From JAUVIB01 sp964424545 (GTDB lineage: Bacteria; Calditrichota; Calditrichia; Calditrichales; Calditrichaceae): a DNA stretch of 18,649 bases. Shown piece by piece: positions 9,028-16,296 of this stretch. Position 1 is the stretch's first letter, and each line of letters begins with the position of its first letter. The notes below the pieces were generated by a model. That model was not told where the DNA came from. It worked only from the letters and a program-made list of their open reading frames with translations, and made no database searches. The stretch lies in NCBI GenBank assembly GCA_964424545.1, contig CAYRJN010000061.1:1-18649 (forward strand). The letters run 5' to 3'. A program made the position numbers and the translations under genes.

Positions 9028-9086
9028 CTAATTTTGCGCCGCTTCGTAAATTACAACAAATAAGATTTTCGTTAATAGGCCTTTTT

Positions 9087-11453
9087 ATGTTAATTATAAA
9101 ATTTTCAAAAATATTTTTAAAGATACTCGTTATTGCAATCATTGTTCAGAGCTGCAATGACCCACATCCTCAAAAAATCAAACTATCGCGGGATTTTTCT
9201 TACAACGGCAATAAACACACAACAACTTTAACAACGCTTCGAATAGATGCAAAAGAAAAACGAAATATTGTAATTTTTAAATTCGAGAACGACACTAAAG
9301 ATCCTTCATTGGATTGGCTGCAACGCGGTTTGGTCGATCTTTTTTCCAATGAGTTGTCTCAATCTCCCTACATTAATATTGTAAATCCAACCCGCATTAA
9401 CGAATTGATAAAAGAAACGGCAAAAAACTCCGCATCTTTTAAAGACATTAAACTATTCGTTGCAAAAAAGGCCAACGCTCAAACCGTTTTAAGCGGCCGC
9501 TATTATTATGAAGGCGATAGTTTATGCATTGAAATGGAATTACGTAACGTAAGAAACGGAAAGATATTTAAAAGAGAAAAGGTTTGCGGCGCCGGATTGG
9601 AAAAATTATTTTCAATCGTCGGAATACTTTCCGGCAAATTTCGCGGCATAATGAATAATGAAAGGAAGGGCAACACGGCCACAGATAGTAATTTTAGAGA
9701 AATCACGACATCTATAGACGCTTTTCGTTGTTATTCCAAAGCCCAAGATTATAGCGAGCGCTATATTTGGGATAAAGCGGCCGAGCTGTTAAGAGAAGCG
9801 ATCAAACACGATTCCACGTTTGCTCTCGCCTTTATTAAATTAGCCCAAATGGAATTTAATAATAATAACGTCTTGTCCGCCGAAAAATATATGGCAAAAG
9901 CGGAAAAATACAAAGACAAACTATCGCCGGCGGACAGACTCTCTTTTAATCTGTATAAAATCATGCGTCAACAAGGCTTTGAAGCCTATCTCAAAGCGCT
10001 GGAAGATGCCGTTCATGATAGCCCGACAAATGTTGACCTCCGCATATCATTAGCAAGGCAATATCTCAATCTTGGATTTTTTGATAAGGCGCTGGATCAA
10101 TTTGAACTTGCCCTCGACTATGATCCGAATAGAAAATCCGTTTATAATGAAATGGCCTATGCCTATATGTTTATCGGAGATTATCCATCGGCATTGCGCT
10201 CAATCGATAAATACTTACAACTCTCTCCCAATGAGCCCAATCCATTTGACAGCAAAGGAGAAATTTTATTACAAGCCGGACATTTTAAGGAAGCAAAAAC
10301 AGCCTTTAAAAGAGCGTTGAAAATTTATCCCGACTTTATTAACTCCATTAACCGTATGATTGAAATCAACACGTTTATCGGAAAGAAGAAAGAGGCTGAA
10401 AATTATATCGTCCGTTTAAACAAACTCAAGAAAGCGAACCGCAATAACAGCAATTTCTCATATTATAAATTTTCATTTTATTGGAAATTCCATGATTATA
10501 AAACCTTAAAAAAGATGATTGCAGTAAGCATGAAGCAAAAACCATTGAAACTATCCACCGTTTTGTCGGCCGCCAAATTCTATCAATCCATTGGCGATAC
10601 GATCCACGTAAAAAAAATATATTATAAAGCGTTTAATTATTATAAAAAGCGTTTAACTAAAAGCAACTACAGTAAAGAAGATCTCGATAATTTCAGAAAA
10701 TTTTCTATTGTTACAAAATATAAACCGTTAGAGTCTTTTAAAATTTTAGAACTGCAGATTGAAAAGTTAAAAACCGAACAAAAAAAGATGGAGATGTATT
10801 TTACTCTGGGCCTGTTGGCCGCAAGGGGCGGACAACTCAAGCGCGCCCAAAAGTATTTCGATTCATCTAACCTGCATGATTTCCATCGTCTGCTACAAAA
10901 AGTGCGTATTATTAATTGGAGCAATACATGGAAATATATGTTTGAATCCTCAAAATACTTCAATAAAGGAATGCCTCCGGAAGACCTCACCGCCGATATG
11001 TTGCTTGATATCGGTAAAAACAACCAACGCCGAGATCTTGAGGTATTAGCGCACATGATGAAAGCGCAGTATTTCAAACAAAATGATCAGATAAAAAAAA
11101 TGGAAAACGAGTTTAAACTTTCCGGTATACCGCTTGAAAATCAATGGCTTTTTCTCGGTCCTTTTAACGCTGACAACATTAACGGATTCGATTATAAATA
11201 TATTCGTGAAGATAATATAAAAGCTCCTAATCCCGTACAATTTAAGGGTAAAGAATATCGTTGGTCCCAGGGCGACGATCGTCTTTGCGACGGATACATC
11301 GACCTAAAAAGCATTTTAAAACAGTCGGGTTGGAAAACAGCTTATGCATTAATTAAGGTTTATGCACCTATTGAAAGAAGAGTGCAGTTTCGTCTAAGCT
11401 CCATAAAAAGCTGCAAGGTATTTTTAAATAATAATCTCGTTTGGCAGCATTAG
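9087..11453 (+). CDS. TolB-N-like/TPR lipoprotein, truncated by in-frame TAG
   Basis: A 788-residue protein up to the first stop. Signal peptide and lipobox 'IIVQSC' (Cys23); a TolB-N/FlgO-like alpha-beta domain (about 58-185, 'NIVIFKFENDT', 'DWLQRGLVDLFSNEL', 'QTVLSGRYYYEGD'); then TPR helices (about 205-450 and probably further), starting with the family-typical 'SIDAFRCYSKAQDY' and 'AAELLREAIKHDSTFALAFIKLA'. The C-terminal module begins near residue 690 ('WLFLGPFNADN') and is beta-rich, ending at 'CKVFLNNNLVWQH'. That module is normally longer; the missing part is coded in frame after the TAG (see next entry). Such proteins are envelope-anchored interaction scaffolds in FCB bacteria; no defined function. 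ATG start; AGG lies 8 nt upstream. The 59-bp gap after the phosphatase gene allows co-transcription. The TAG may be mutation, sequencing error or recoding. Confidence 0.85.
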   Translation: MLIIKFSKIFLKILVIAIIVQSCNDPHPQKIKLSRDFSYNGNKHTTTLTTLRIDAKEKRNIVIFKFENDTKDPSLDWLQRGLVDLFSNELSQSPYINIVNPTRINELIKETAKNSASFKDIKLFVAKKANAQTVLSGRYYYEGDSLCIEMELRNVRNGKIFKREKVCGAGLEKLFSIVGILSGKFRGIMNNERKGNTATDSNFREITTSIDAFRCYSKAQDYSERYIWDKAAELLREAIKHDSTFALAFIKLAQMEFNNNNVLSAEKYMAKAEKYKDKLSPADRLSFNLYKIMRQQGFEAYLKALEDAVHDSPTNVDLRISLARQYLNLGFFDKALDQFELALDYDPNRKSVYNEMAYAYMFIGDYPSALRSIDKYLQLSPNEPNPFDSKGEILLQAGHFKEAKTAFKRALKIYPDFINSINRMIEINTFIGKKKEAENYIVRLNKLKKANRNNSNFSYYKFSFYWKFHDYKTLKKMIAVSMKQKPLKLSTVLSAAKFYQSIGDTIHVKKIYYKAFNYYKKRLTKSNYSKEDLDNFRKFSIVTKYKPLESFKILELQIEKLKTEQKKMEMYFTLGLLAARGGQLKRAQKYFDSSNLHDFHRLLQKVRIINWSNTWKYMFESSKYFNKGMPPEDLTADMLLDIGKNNQRRDLEVLAHMMKAQYFKQNDQIKKMENEFKLSGIPLENQWLFLGPFNADNINGFDYKYIREDNIKAPNPVQFKGKEYRWSQGDDRLCDGYIDLKSILKQSGWKTAYALIKVYAPIERRVQFRLSSIKSCKVFLNNNLVWQH

Positions 11454-11657
11454 AATCTCTATGATGATTTTATCGATCAGGATATAATTACCGTCATTCT
11501 TCATCGGGGATACAATACGATTTTACTAAAATTGGCAAATAATATCGGCAACTGGGGATTCTATTTCAGAATAAGCGACGAAAACGGAAAAAGTATTAAC
11601 GATATCGCTTTTTATTCCGCAGCGCCCGAAAACAAAGACGCCATGAGTTTGCCATAA
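11454..11657 (+). pseudogene. In-frame 3' remainder of the TPR lipoprotein gene, beyond TAG
   Basis: Directly after TAG 11451-11453, the same frame stays open for 67 codons to TAA 11655-11657. It reads 'DQDIITVILHRGYNTILLKL', then 'NNIGNWGFYFRISDENG', which is the expected end of the beta-rich C-terminal module: DxDxVxVxLxxGxNxxLxK followed by WGFxxRIxDxxG. The part before the stop ('VFLNNNLVW') is the matching earlier strand. Base composition is like the rest of the gene and there is no start codon with a ribosome site, so this is not a separate gene. The downstream hairpin begins immediately after this TAA, consistent with 11657 being the ancestral gene end. Confidence 0.82.
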
Positions 11658-11687
11658 AAAAACCCCGCAATATTTTTAATTACGGGG
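11656..11687 (-). terminator. Intrinsic terminator of the universal stress protein gene
   Basis: On the minus strand the RNA folds CCCCGUAAU, 7-nt loop, AUUGCGGGG, followed by seven U. The one non-Watson-Crick pair is a U-G wobble on this strand; on the plus strand it would be a C-A mismatch and there is no U-tract, so the direction is clear. It lies about 40 bp after the TAG of the stress-protein gene and its U-run overlaps the TAA of the convergent TPR gene. Confidence 0.9.
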
Positions 11688-11727
11688 AAATAATATCGTT
11701 ACGAACTACTTTCGGACAACAATACGA

Positions 11728-12561
11728 CTAACCGATAAAAACAGGCTTTTTACCGTATTCAATTAAATGAACGGTTAAACTACCCAAAATAAAATCCAGA
11801 AAACCGCTTTTTGAATGGGCGCCGACGACAAACAAATCAGCCCAATCGAGATACTCTTCATCAACGACATTAATAATTTTTCCTGGCGTCCATATCGTCT
11901 CCGGCTCTGTATCAACATAGGTTTTTAAATAGGCTTTCGCGCGTTGTAAAATTGCATCTCCGTAATCTTTATCATCGGACGAATTTAAAATTTTTATATT
12001 AAAATCCACATTAGCGGCAAAATAGGCAAAATGCTGCAAAGCTCTCGCCGCCGGCAAACTGCCGTCAAAGCTAATGAGCACATTGGCCATCTCTAACGAT
12101 TTATAATCATCAGGAACCGCAAGAACGGGGGTAATCGTGTTGCCAAGCACTTTATCCAGCGTATCGCCCGCCTCTTTATTAGAACCGAATTTATAAAAGG
12201 TGCGCAACCCCATAATAACAATGTCATAATAAATTGACTGCTCTACGATTAATTCACTGGGACTTCCCTGATATTCCGCATCATTGGCGGTAACGCCGGC
12301 CTCTTTACAGCGTTTCTTAAAATTTTCAAGAAGTCCGTTAACGAGTTTATGCGCTTCTTCAACTTTCTTTTTCTCCAATTTTTCCGCCCAATACAAGGCG
12401 CCCATGGCCACCGGCCCGATTGATTTTTCAATACCTTCAATATCCAAGATAACCATTCCGTCAATTTGCGCTTTTGTTTTCTTTGCAATTTGAATGGCAT
12501 ATTCGGTTGCCGCATCGGAATAGGCCGACGAATCCAACGGAAGCAATATTCTTTTTATCAT
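11728..12561 (-). CDS. Universal stress protein, two Usp domains
   Basis: A 277-residue tandem UspA protein. Domain 1 covers about 1-150 ('MIKRILLPLDSS' ... 'YYDIVIMGLR' ... 'GNTITPVLAVP'); domain 2 about 158-277 ('NVLISFDGS' ... 'ADLFVVGAHS' ... 'GSLTVHLIEYGKKPVFIG'). Domain 2 keeps most of the ATP-binding signature G-x2-G-x9-G-[S/T] (Gly247 ... Gly260-Ser261), but the second Gly is Ser250. Domain 1 lacks a clean copy of the motif ('GLRTFYKFGSNKEAG'). Thus nucleotide binding, if any, is probably in the second half. Cytoplasmic; no signal peptide. ATG start with AAGGAG 6 nt upstream. It ends with TAG, a true stop here, as the family ends at this point and a strong terminator follows. Its position downstream of the rex terminator suggests its own promoter. 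Confidence 0.93.
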   Translation of the reverse strand: MIKRILLPLDSSAYSDAATEYAIQIAKKTKAQIDGMVILDIEGIEKSIGPVAMGALYWAEKLEKKKVEEAHKLVNGLLENFKKRCKEAGVTANDAEYQGSPSELIVEQSIYYDIVIMGLRTFYKFGSNKEAGDTLDKVLGNTITPVLAVPDDYKSLEMANVLISFDGSLPAARALQHFAYFAANVDFNIKILNSSDDKDYGDAILQRAKAYLKTYVDTEPETIWTPGKIINVVDEEYLDWADLFVVGAHSKSGFLDFILGSLTVHLIEYGKKPVFIG

Positions 12562-12614
12562 CGCACTCTCCTTATCTTACAAAAATCCAAATTATATTTT
12601 CATTCTTGATTTTT

Positions 12615-12642
12615 CAAATATACGTAAATAACATAATTCAAA
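12615..12642 (-). promoter_or_regulatory. Candidate Bacteroidota-type promoter of the universal stress protein gene
   Basis: On the minus strand TATATTTG matches the Bacteroidota -7 consensus TAnnTTTG, with TTTG 16 nt upstream matching the -33 element. The predicted transcription start would leave a 5' leader of about 45 nt before the ATG. The spacer is slightly short and the region is AT-rich, so a chance match is possible. Confidence 0.35.
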
Positions 12643-12720
12643 AAAGGATTTTTTTACAGACAATACAATTATTTGGATAAAAATCGTTAAAAACGTATTA
12701 ATCTGCGGATTTAAGGGAAC

Positions 12721-12780
12721 TAAAATAAAAATAGGAGCCGTAAACGAACAAATGGAATGCGGTTATTCTTCATTTACGGC
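12721..12780 (-). terminator. Probable intrinsic terminator of rex
   Basis: The minus-strand RNA pairs GCCGUAAAUGAA with UUCGUUUACGGC (12 bp including one U-G wobble) around a 20-nt loop, then UCCUAUUUUUAUUUU. The hairpin starts about 15 bp after the rex stop codon. As with the stress-protein terminator, the wobble pair is valid only on this strand. The loop is long for a terminator, so confidence is moderate. Confidence 0.68.
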
Positions 12781-12794
12781 ATCACAGAAGGTTT

Positions 12795-13421
12795 TTATTT
12801 TAAACGATTGGTTAAATGATAGGATAAGGCTTCCAATTCAATGGACATATTTTCATTTTTAATCAATACCTTATCGGGCGCTTTTAAACTGACCGGCGCA
12901 AAATTCAAAAAGGCCTTGACGCCGCAATAAACGGCCTGATCGACAACAGTCTGCGCCTGATCGGCCGGTACGGTGATAATTACAATATCAATCCGCTCGC
13001 CCTTTAAAATTTTACACAGATTCTTTTCCGGATGAATTTTTAAATTTCCAACGCGTTTCCCCACTTTTTCGGGGTCTTTATCAAAACAGGCAATAATATT
13101 AAATCCTTGTTTTTTGAACTCGTTATAATTAACGAGAGCGCGTCCGATATTACCAACGCCGACAAGAGCCACATTCCAATTCTTTTTTAAACCGAGAATT
13201 TTTCCTATTGCCTCTTTAAGTTCTCTTGTGTTATAGCCCAATCCCCTTTTCCCGAATGTTCCGAAAAAAGAGAGGTCTTTTCTGACCTGTGCTGCCGTAA
13301 TGCTTTCGATATCGGCAATATCTTCCGATGAAATCGTGTCTACTTCTTTGTCGATAAGCGTTTGTAAGGTGCGATAGTATTTCGACAAACGGTTAATAGT
13401 TGATTCGGATATTTTTTTCAT
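12795..13421 (-). CDS. rex: Redox-sensing transcriptional repressor Rex
   Basis: Rex is a homodimeric repressor that binds DNA when NADH is low and lets go when NADH/NAD+ rises, controlling fermentation and respiration genes. Seen with the start at 13421 (208 residues): winged-helix domain (1-80) with the recognition region 'ITAAQVRKDLSFFGTFGKRG'; Rossmann domain with 'GVGNIG' (88-93) followed by 'FDKDPEKVG'; and the family-typical 'IVIITVPADQAQTVVDQAV' and 'GVKAFLNFAPV'. I chose ATG 13421 because GGAGG lies 4 nt upstream; an upstream ATG at 13439 would add six residues but places that ribosome site inside the gene. TAA stop. No palindromic TTGTxAnnnnTxACAA-type Rex operator was found upstream of it or elsewhere in the window by eye. 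Confidence 0.96.
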   Translation of the reverse strand: MKKISESTINRLSKYYRTLQTLIDKEVDTISSEDIADIESITAAQVRKDLSFFGTFGKRGLGYNTRELKEAIGKILGLKKNWNVALVGVGNIGRALVNYNEFKKQGFNIIACFDKDPEKVGKRVGNLKIHPEKNLCKILKGERIDIVIITVPADQAQTVVDQAVYCGVKAFLNFAPVSLKAPDKVLIKNENMSIELEALSYHLTNRLK

Positions 13422-13821
13422 AAATCCTCCGGAATTCATTATTCCTTATTAATATTTTCACTTTTATTGCTCATAAAAAAACCGGCTTTATTAATATTTA
13501 TACAAATGGAGATGGTCGACTTTATGATTTATTAAAAAAATCATCTTATTCCCAATATAAAATACGCCTCAATATAACCTAATTAACTTCAATAAATATA
13601 TTTTGTTATATATCGGCGCCTCAAAAAATATCTATGGGCAACAACGCAAAGTTACATAAAAGAATAAATAATTGCAATCAAAGATTTATTTTCCTCTCCT
13701 TTTCAACAAAACAATGTGAAAACAATAAAATATAAATTCTGACGCAATTTAATGTAATTATTTACTCACAACCGCTGCATAAAAGCAGCCCACAAGAGAC
13801 TCTTCATGGACCGTATAATTT
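13422..13821. other. Long AT-rich intergenic region between gyrA and rex
   Basis: About 400 bp with no credible gene on either strand. It must hold the rex promoter and the end of the gyrA transcript. Near the rex end, TTATTAATATTT occurs twice (13446-13457 and about 13488-13499), roughly 42 bp apart. A 5-bp GC hairpin lies at 13774-13789 after gyrA but has no U-tract. Nothing else can be supported. Confidence 0.5.
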
Positions 13822-16269
13822 TTATTCTTCTACGTCTTCTTCCTCTTCCTCATAGGCCGGCGCATGAGCAATAGCGCTTACTCTGTCATTTTCATCTAAA
13901 CGTATAAGTTTTACGCCCTGCGTGTTACGGCCGATAACACTGATATTGCCGACATTTTGACGAATGATAACGCCTTTTTCGGTAATTATCATCATATCTT
14001 CACTTCCGCTTACCTCTAATGCGCCAACCAAATCGCCTGTTTTGGGCGTAGTTTTCATGGCAATAATACCGCTGCCGCCGCGCGATTGTTTGCGAAAATG
14101 CTCTACCGTCGTACGTTTTCCGTACCCGTATTCGCTGATTGTGAGCAGCTCTTGGCCTTCTTTTACGACCACCATGGCAATAGCTTTATCTTCTCCTTTT
14201 ATACGGATACCGCGCACACCGGCAGCGTTGCGCCCCATTTCTCGCACTTGCGTTTCGTCAAAATGAATAGCCTTGCCTTTTTTGGTGATGAAAAGGATTT
14301 CACTATTGCCATCGGAAAGACCGGCGGCCAACAAATGGTCATTTTCCCGAATATTTACCGCAAAAATTCCGTTGCGGCGCGGACGACTGAAAGCCTTAAG
14401 AGACGTACGTTTAATTACGCCTTGTTCGGTCGCCATTACTACATATCCGCCTTTTTCGAAATCTTCAACCGTAATAAAGGCCCGTACACGCTCGCCTTTG
14501 GAAATGTCTATCAAATTGATAATGGGCCGTCCTTTGGATATTTTAGACGCCGGCGGAATGGAATAGACTTTTAGCCAATAACATTTACCGAAATCGGTAA
14601 AAAAGAGAATATAATCGTGCGTTCCGGCGACAAAAACATGCTCGATAAAATCCTCATCTTTAGTTTTTGCCCCGGTGGAACCCCGACCGCCGCGGTTTTG
14701 CGTACGGTATTGACTTACCGGCAGACCCTTTATGGAGCCGCCGTGCGAAATGGTTACAACCATATCTTCTTCGGCAATTAAATCTTCATAAGTCAGATCT
14801 TCAAACGTTGTATCGATAACCGTGCGACGGGTATCCGCATATTTGCGCACAATTTCATCCAACTCTTCTTTTATAATATTAAACTGTATATCTTTACTGG
14901 CCAAAATGGATTTTAATTTTTCGATCAGCGCAATTACCTCGCGGTATTCTTTCTCAATTTTATCACGTTCCAAACCCGTTAAGCGTTGCAGACGCATTTC
15001 CAAAATTGCTTTGGCCTGTATCTCGGAAAGCGAAAAACGTTCGATTAACCGTGTTTTGGCAATATCCGGATTTTTGGAGCTTTTGATTAACTCAATAATT
15101 TCATCGATATTATCAATAGCTATACGCAGCCCTTCGAGAATATGGGCACGCTTTTCAGCCTCGTTCAAATCATATTGTGTACGGCGTACGATTACTTCGA
15201 TGCGATGCTCGATAAAAGCCTGCAACATCTCTTTAAGCGTCAGCACCTTCGGCGCGCCGTTTACCAAAGCCAGCATATTGATACTGAAGGTGGTTTGCAA
15301 TTGCGTATGTTTATAAAGCGTATTTAAAATAACCTGAGAATCAAAATCTTTTTTCAAATCGATCACAATGCGCATACCCTCGCGGTCGGATTCGTCGCGC
15401 AAATCGGCAATGCCCTCTACCCGCTTATCTTTAACAAGCTCTACGATTTTATTGATCAGATTTAATTTATTAACCTGATAAGGGATTTCCTTCACGATAA
15501 TACGTTCGCGACCATTAGCCCGTTCTTCAATTTCAATTTTAGCGCGCACGGTTACTTTCCCGCGTCCCGTGCCGTAGGCCTGTTTAATGCCGTCAACGCC
15601 GTGAATAATGGCGCCTGTGGGAAAATCGGGGCCGTGAACATATTTCATTAACCCGATCGTGTCGATATCGGGGTTGTCGATTTGAGCCTTAATAGCCGAC
15701 ACCACTTCTTCGAGATTATGCGGTGGAATATTGGTGGCCATCCCCACGGCAATACCGGACGCTCCGTTAATCAATAAATTGGGCACCGAAGCGGGAAGCA
15801 CAACGGGTTCATCGAGGCTGTCGTCAAAATTCCGAATATAATCAACAGTATTTTTATTCAAATCGGAAAGCATCTCTTCGGCGATGCGCTCCATACGGAC
15901 TTCGGTATAACGCATAGCCGCCGGAGAATCGCCGTCTATAGAGCCGAAATTACCCTGCCCTTGAACCATGGGATAACGCAGGGAAAAATCCTGAACCATA
16001 CGCACCATACTGTCGTAAACGGCCGAATCGCCGTGCGGGTGATATTTTCCCAAAACCTCGCCAACGATACGGGCGCTTTTCTTATAGGGCTTGGTATGCG
16101 TCATGCCCAACTCATGCATTCCGTAAAGAATACGACGATGTACCGGTTTTAAGCCATCGCGCACATCGGGCAGCGCTCGTGAAACTATCACCGACATGGA
16201 ATAGTCCAAATAGGACTCTTTCATCTCCAGCTCTATATCTTTTTGAATTATTCTCTCTTTTTCAGCCAT
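13822..16269 (-). CDS. gyrA: DNA gyrase subunit A
   Basis: The breakage-reunion subunit of the A2B2 gyrase that introduces negative supercoils using ATP. 815 residues, a normal length. The N-terminal winged-helix/tower region carries the catalytic Tyr121 in 'AAMRYTEVR'. The quinolone-determining region reads 'HPHGDSAVYDSMVRM' with Ser82 and Asp86, the drug-sensitive residues at the E. coli Ser83/Asp87 positions. A coiled-coil arm with globule follows (about 360-490), then the six-bladed beta-pinwheel CTD with GyrA box Q524-N-R-G-G-R-G530, which supports gyrase rather than topo IV (ParC). The tail is acidic (EEEEEDVEE). ATG start with GAGG 4 nt upstream. It lies 27 bp after gyrB, clearly one transcript. 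TAA stop. Confidence 0.98.
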   Translation of the reverse strand: MAEKERIIQKDIELEMKESYLDYSMSVIVSRALPDVRDGLKPVHRRILYGMHELGMTHTKPYKKSARIVGEVLGKYHPHGDSAVYDSMVRMVQDFSLRYPMVQGQGNFGSIDGDSPAAMRYTEVRMERIAEEMLSDLNKNTVDYIRNFDDSLDEPVVLPASVPNLLINGASGIAVGMATNIPPHNLEEVVSAIKAQIDNPDIDTIGLMKYVHGPDFPTGAIIHGVDGIKQAYGTGRGKVTVRAKIEIEERANGRERIIVKEIPYQVNKLNLINKIVELVKDKRVEGIADLRDESDREGMRIVIDLKKDFDSQVILNTLYKHTQLQTTFSINMLALVNGAPKVLTLKEMLQAFIEHRIEVIVRRTQYDLNEAEKRAHILEGLRIAIDNIDEIIELIKSSKNPDIAKTRLIERFSLSEIQAKAILEMRLQRLTGLERDKIEKEYREVIALIEKLKSILASKDIQFNIIKEELDEIVRKYADTRRTVIDTTFEDLTYEDLIAEEDMVVTISHGGSIKGLPVSQYRTQNRGGRGSTGAKTKDEDFIEHVFVAGTHDYILFFTDFGKCYWLKVYSIPPASKISKGRPIINLIDISKGERVRAFITVEDFEKGGYVVMATEQGVIKRTSLKAFSRPRRNGIFAVNIRENDHLLAAGLSDGNSEILFITKKGKAIHFDETQVREMGRNAAGVRGIRIKGEDKAIAMVVVKEGQELLTISEYGYGKRTTVEHFRKQSRGGSGIIAMKTTPKTGDLVGALEVSGSEDMMIITEKGVIIRQNVGNISVIGRNTQGVKLIRLDENDRVSAIAHAPAYEEEEEDVEE

Positions 16270-16296
16270 TATATCCTCGATTATATCCTTTTCGGT

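Noticed and set aside
11451..11453. TAG read as pyrrolysine or a recoded sense codon
   Set aside because: No pyl genes are visible, the uspA-type gene ends in a real TAG, and the protein is not a methylamine methyltransferase; kept only as an open possibility in the findings.
13446..13499. Paired TTATTAATATTT repeats before rex as an operator
   Set aside because: They are low-complexity AT sequence in a very AT-rich spacer and do not resemble a Rex site.
13600..13730. Possible Rex operator (TTGTTATAT near 13613, ATGTGAAAACAAT near 13714)
   Set aside because: Neither is palindromic; the second half-site does not match the TTGTxAnnnnTxACAA form.
13774..13789. GCTGC/GCAGC hairpin as a gyrA terminator
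   Set aside because: Only 5 bp and no U-tract on the minus strand.
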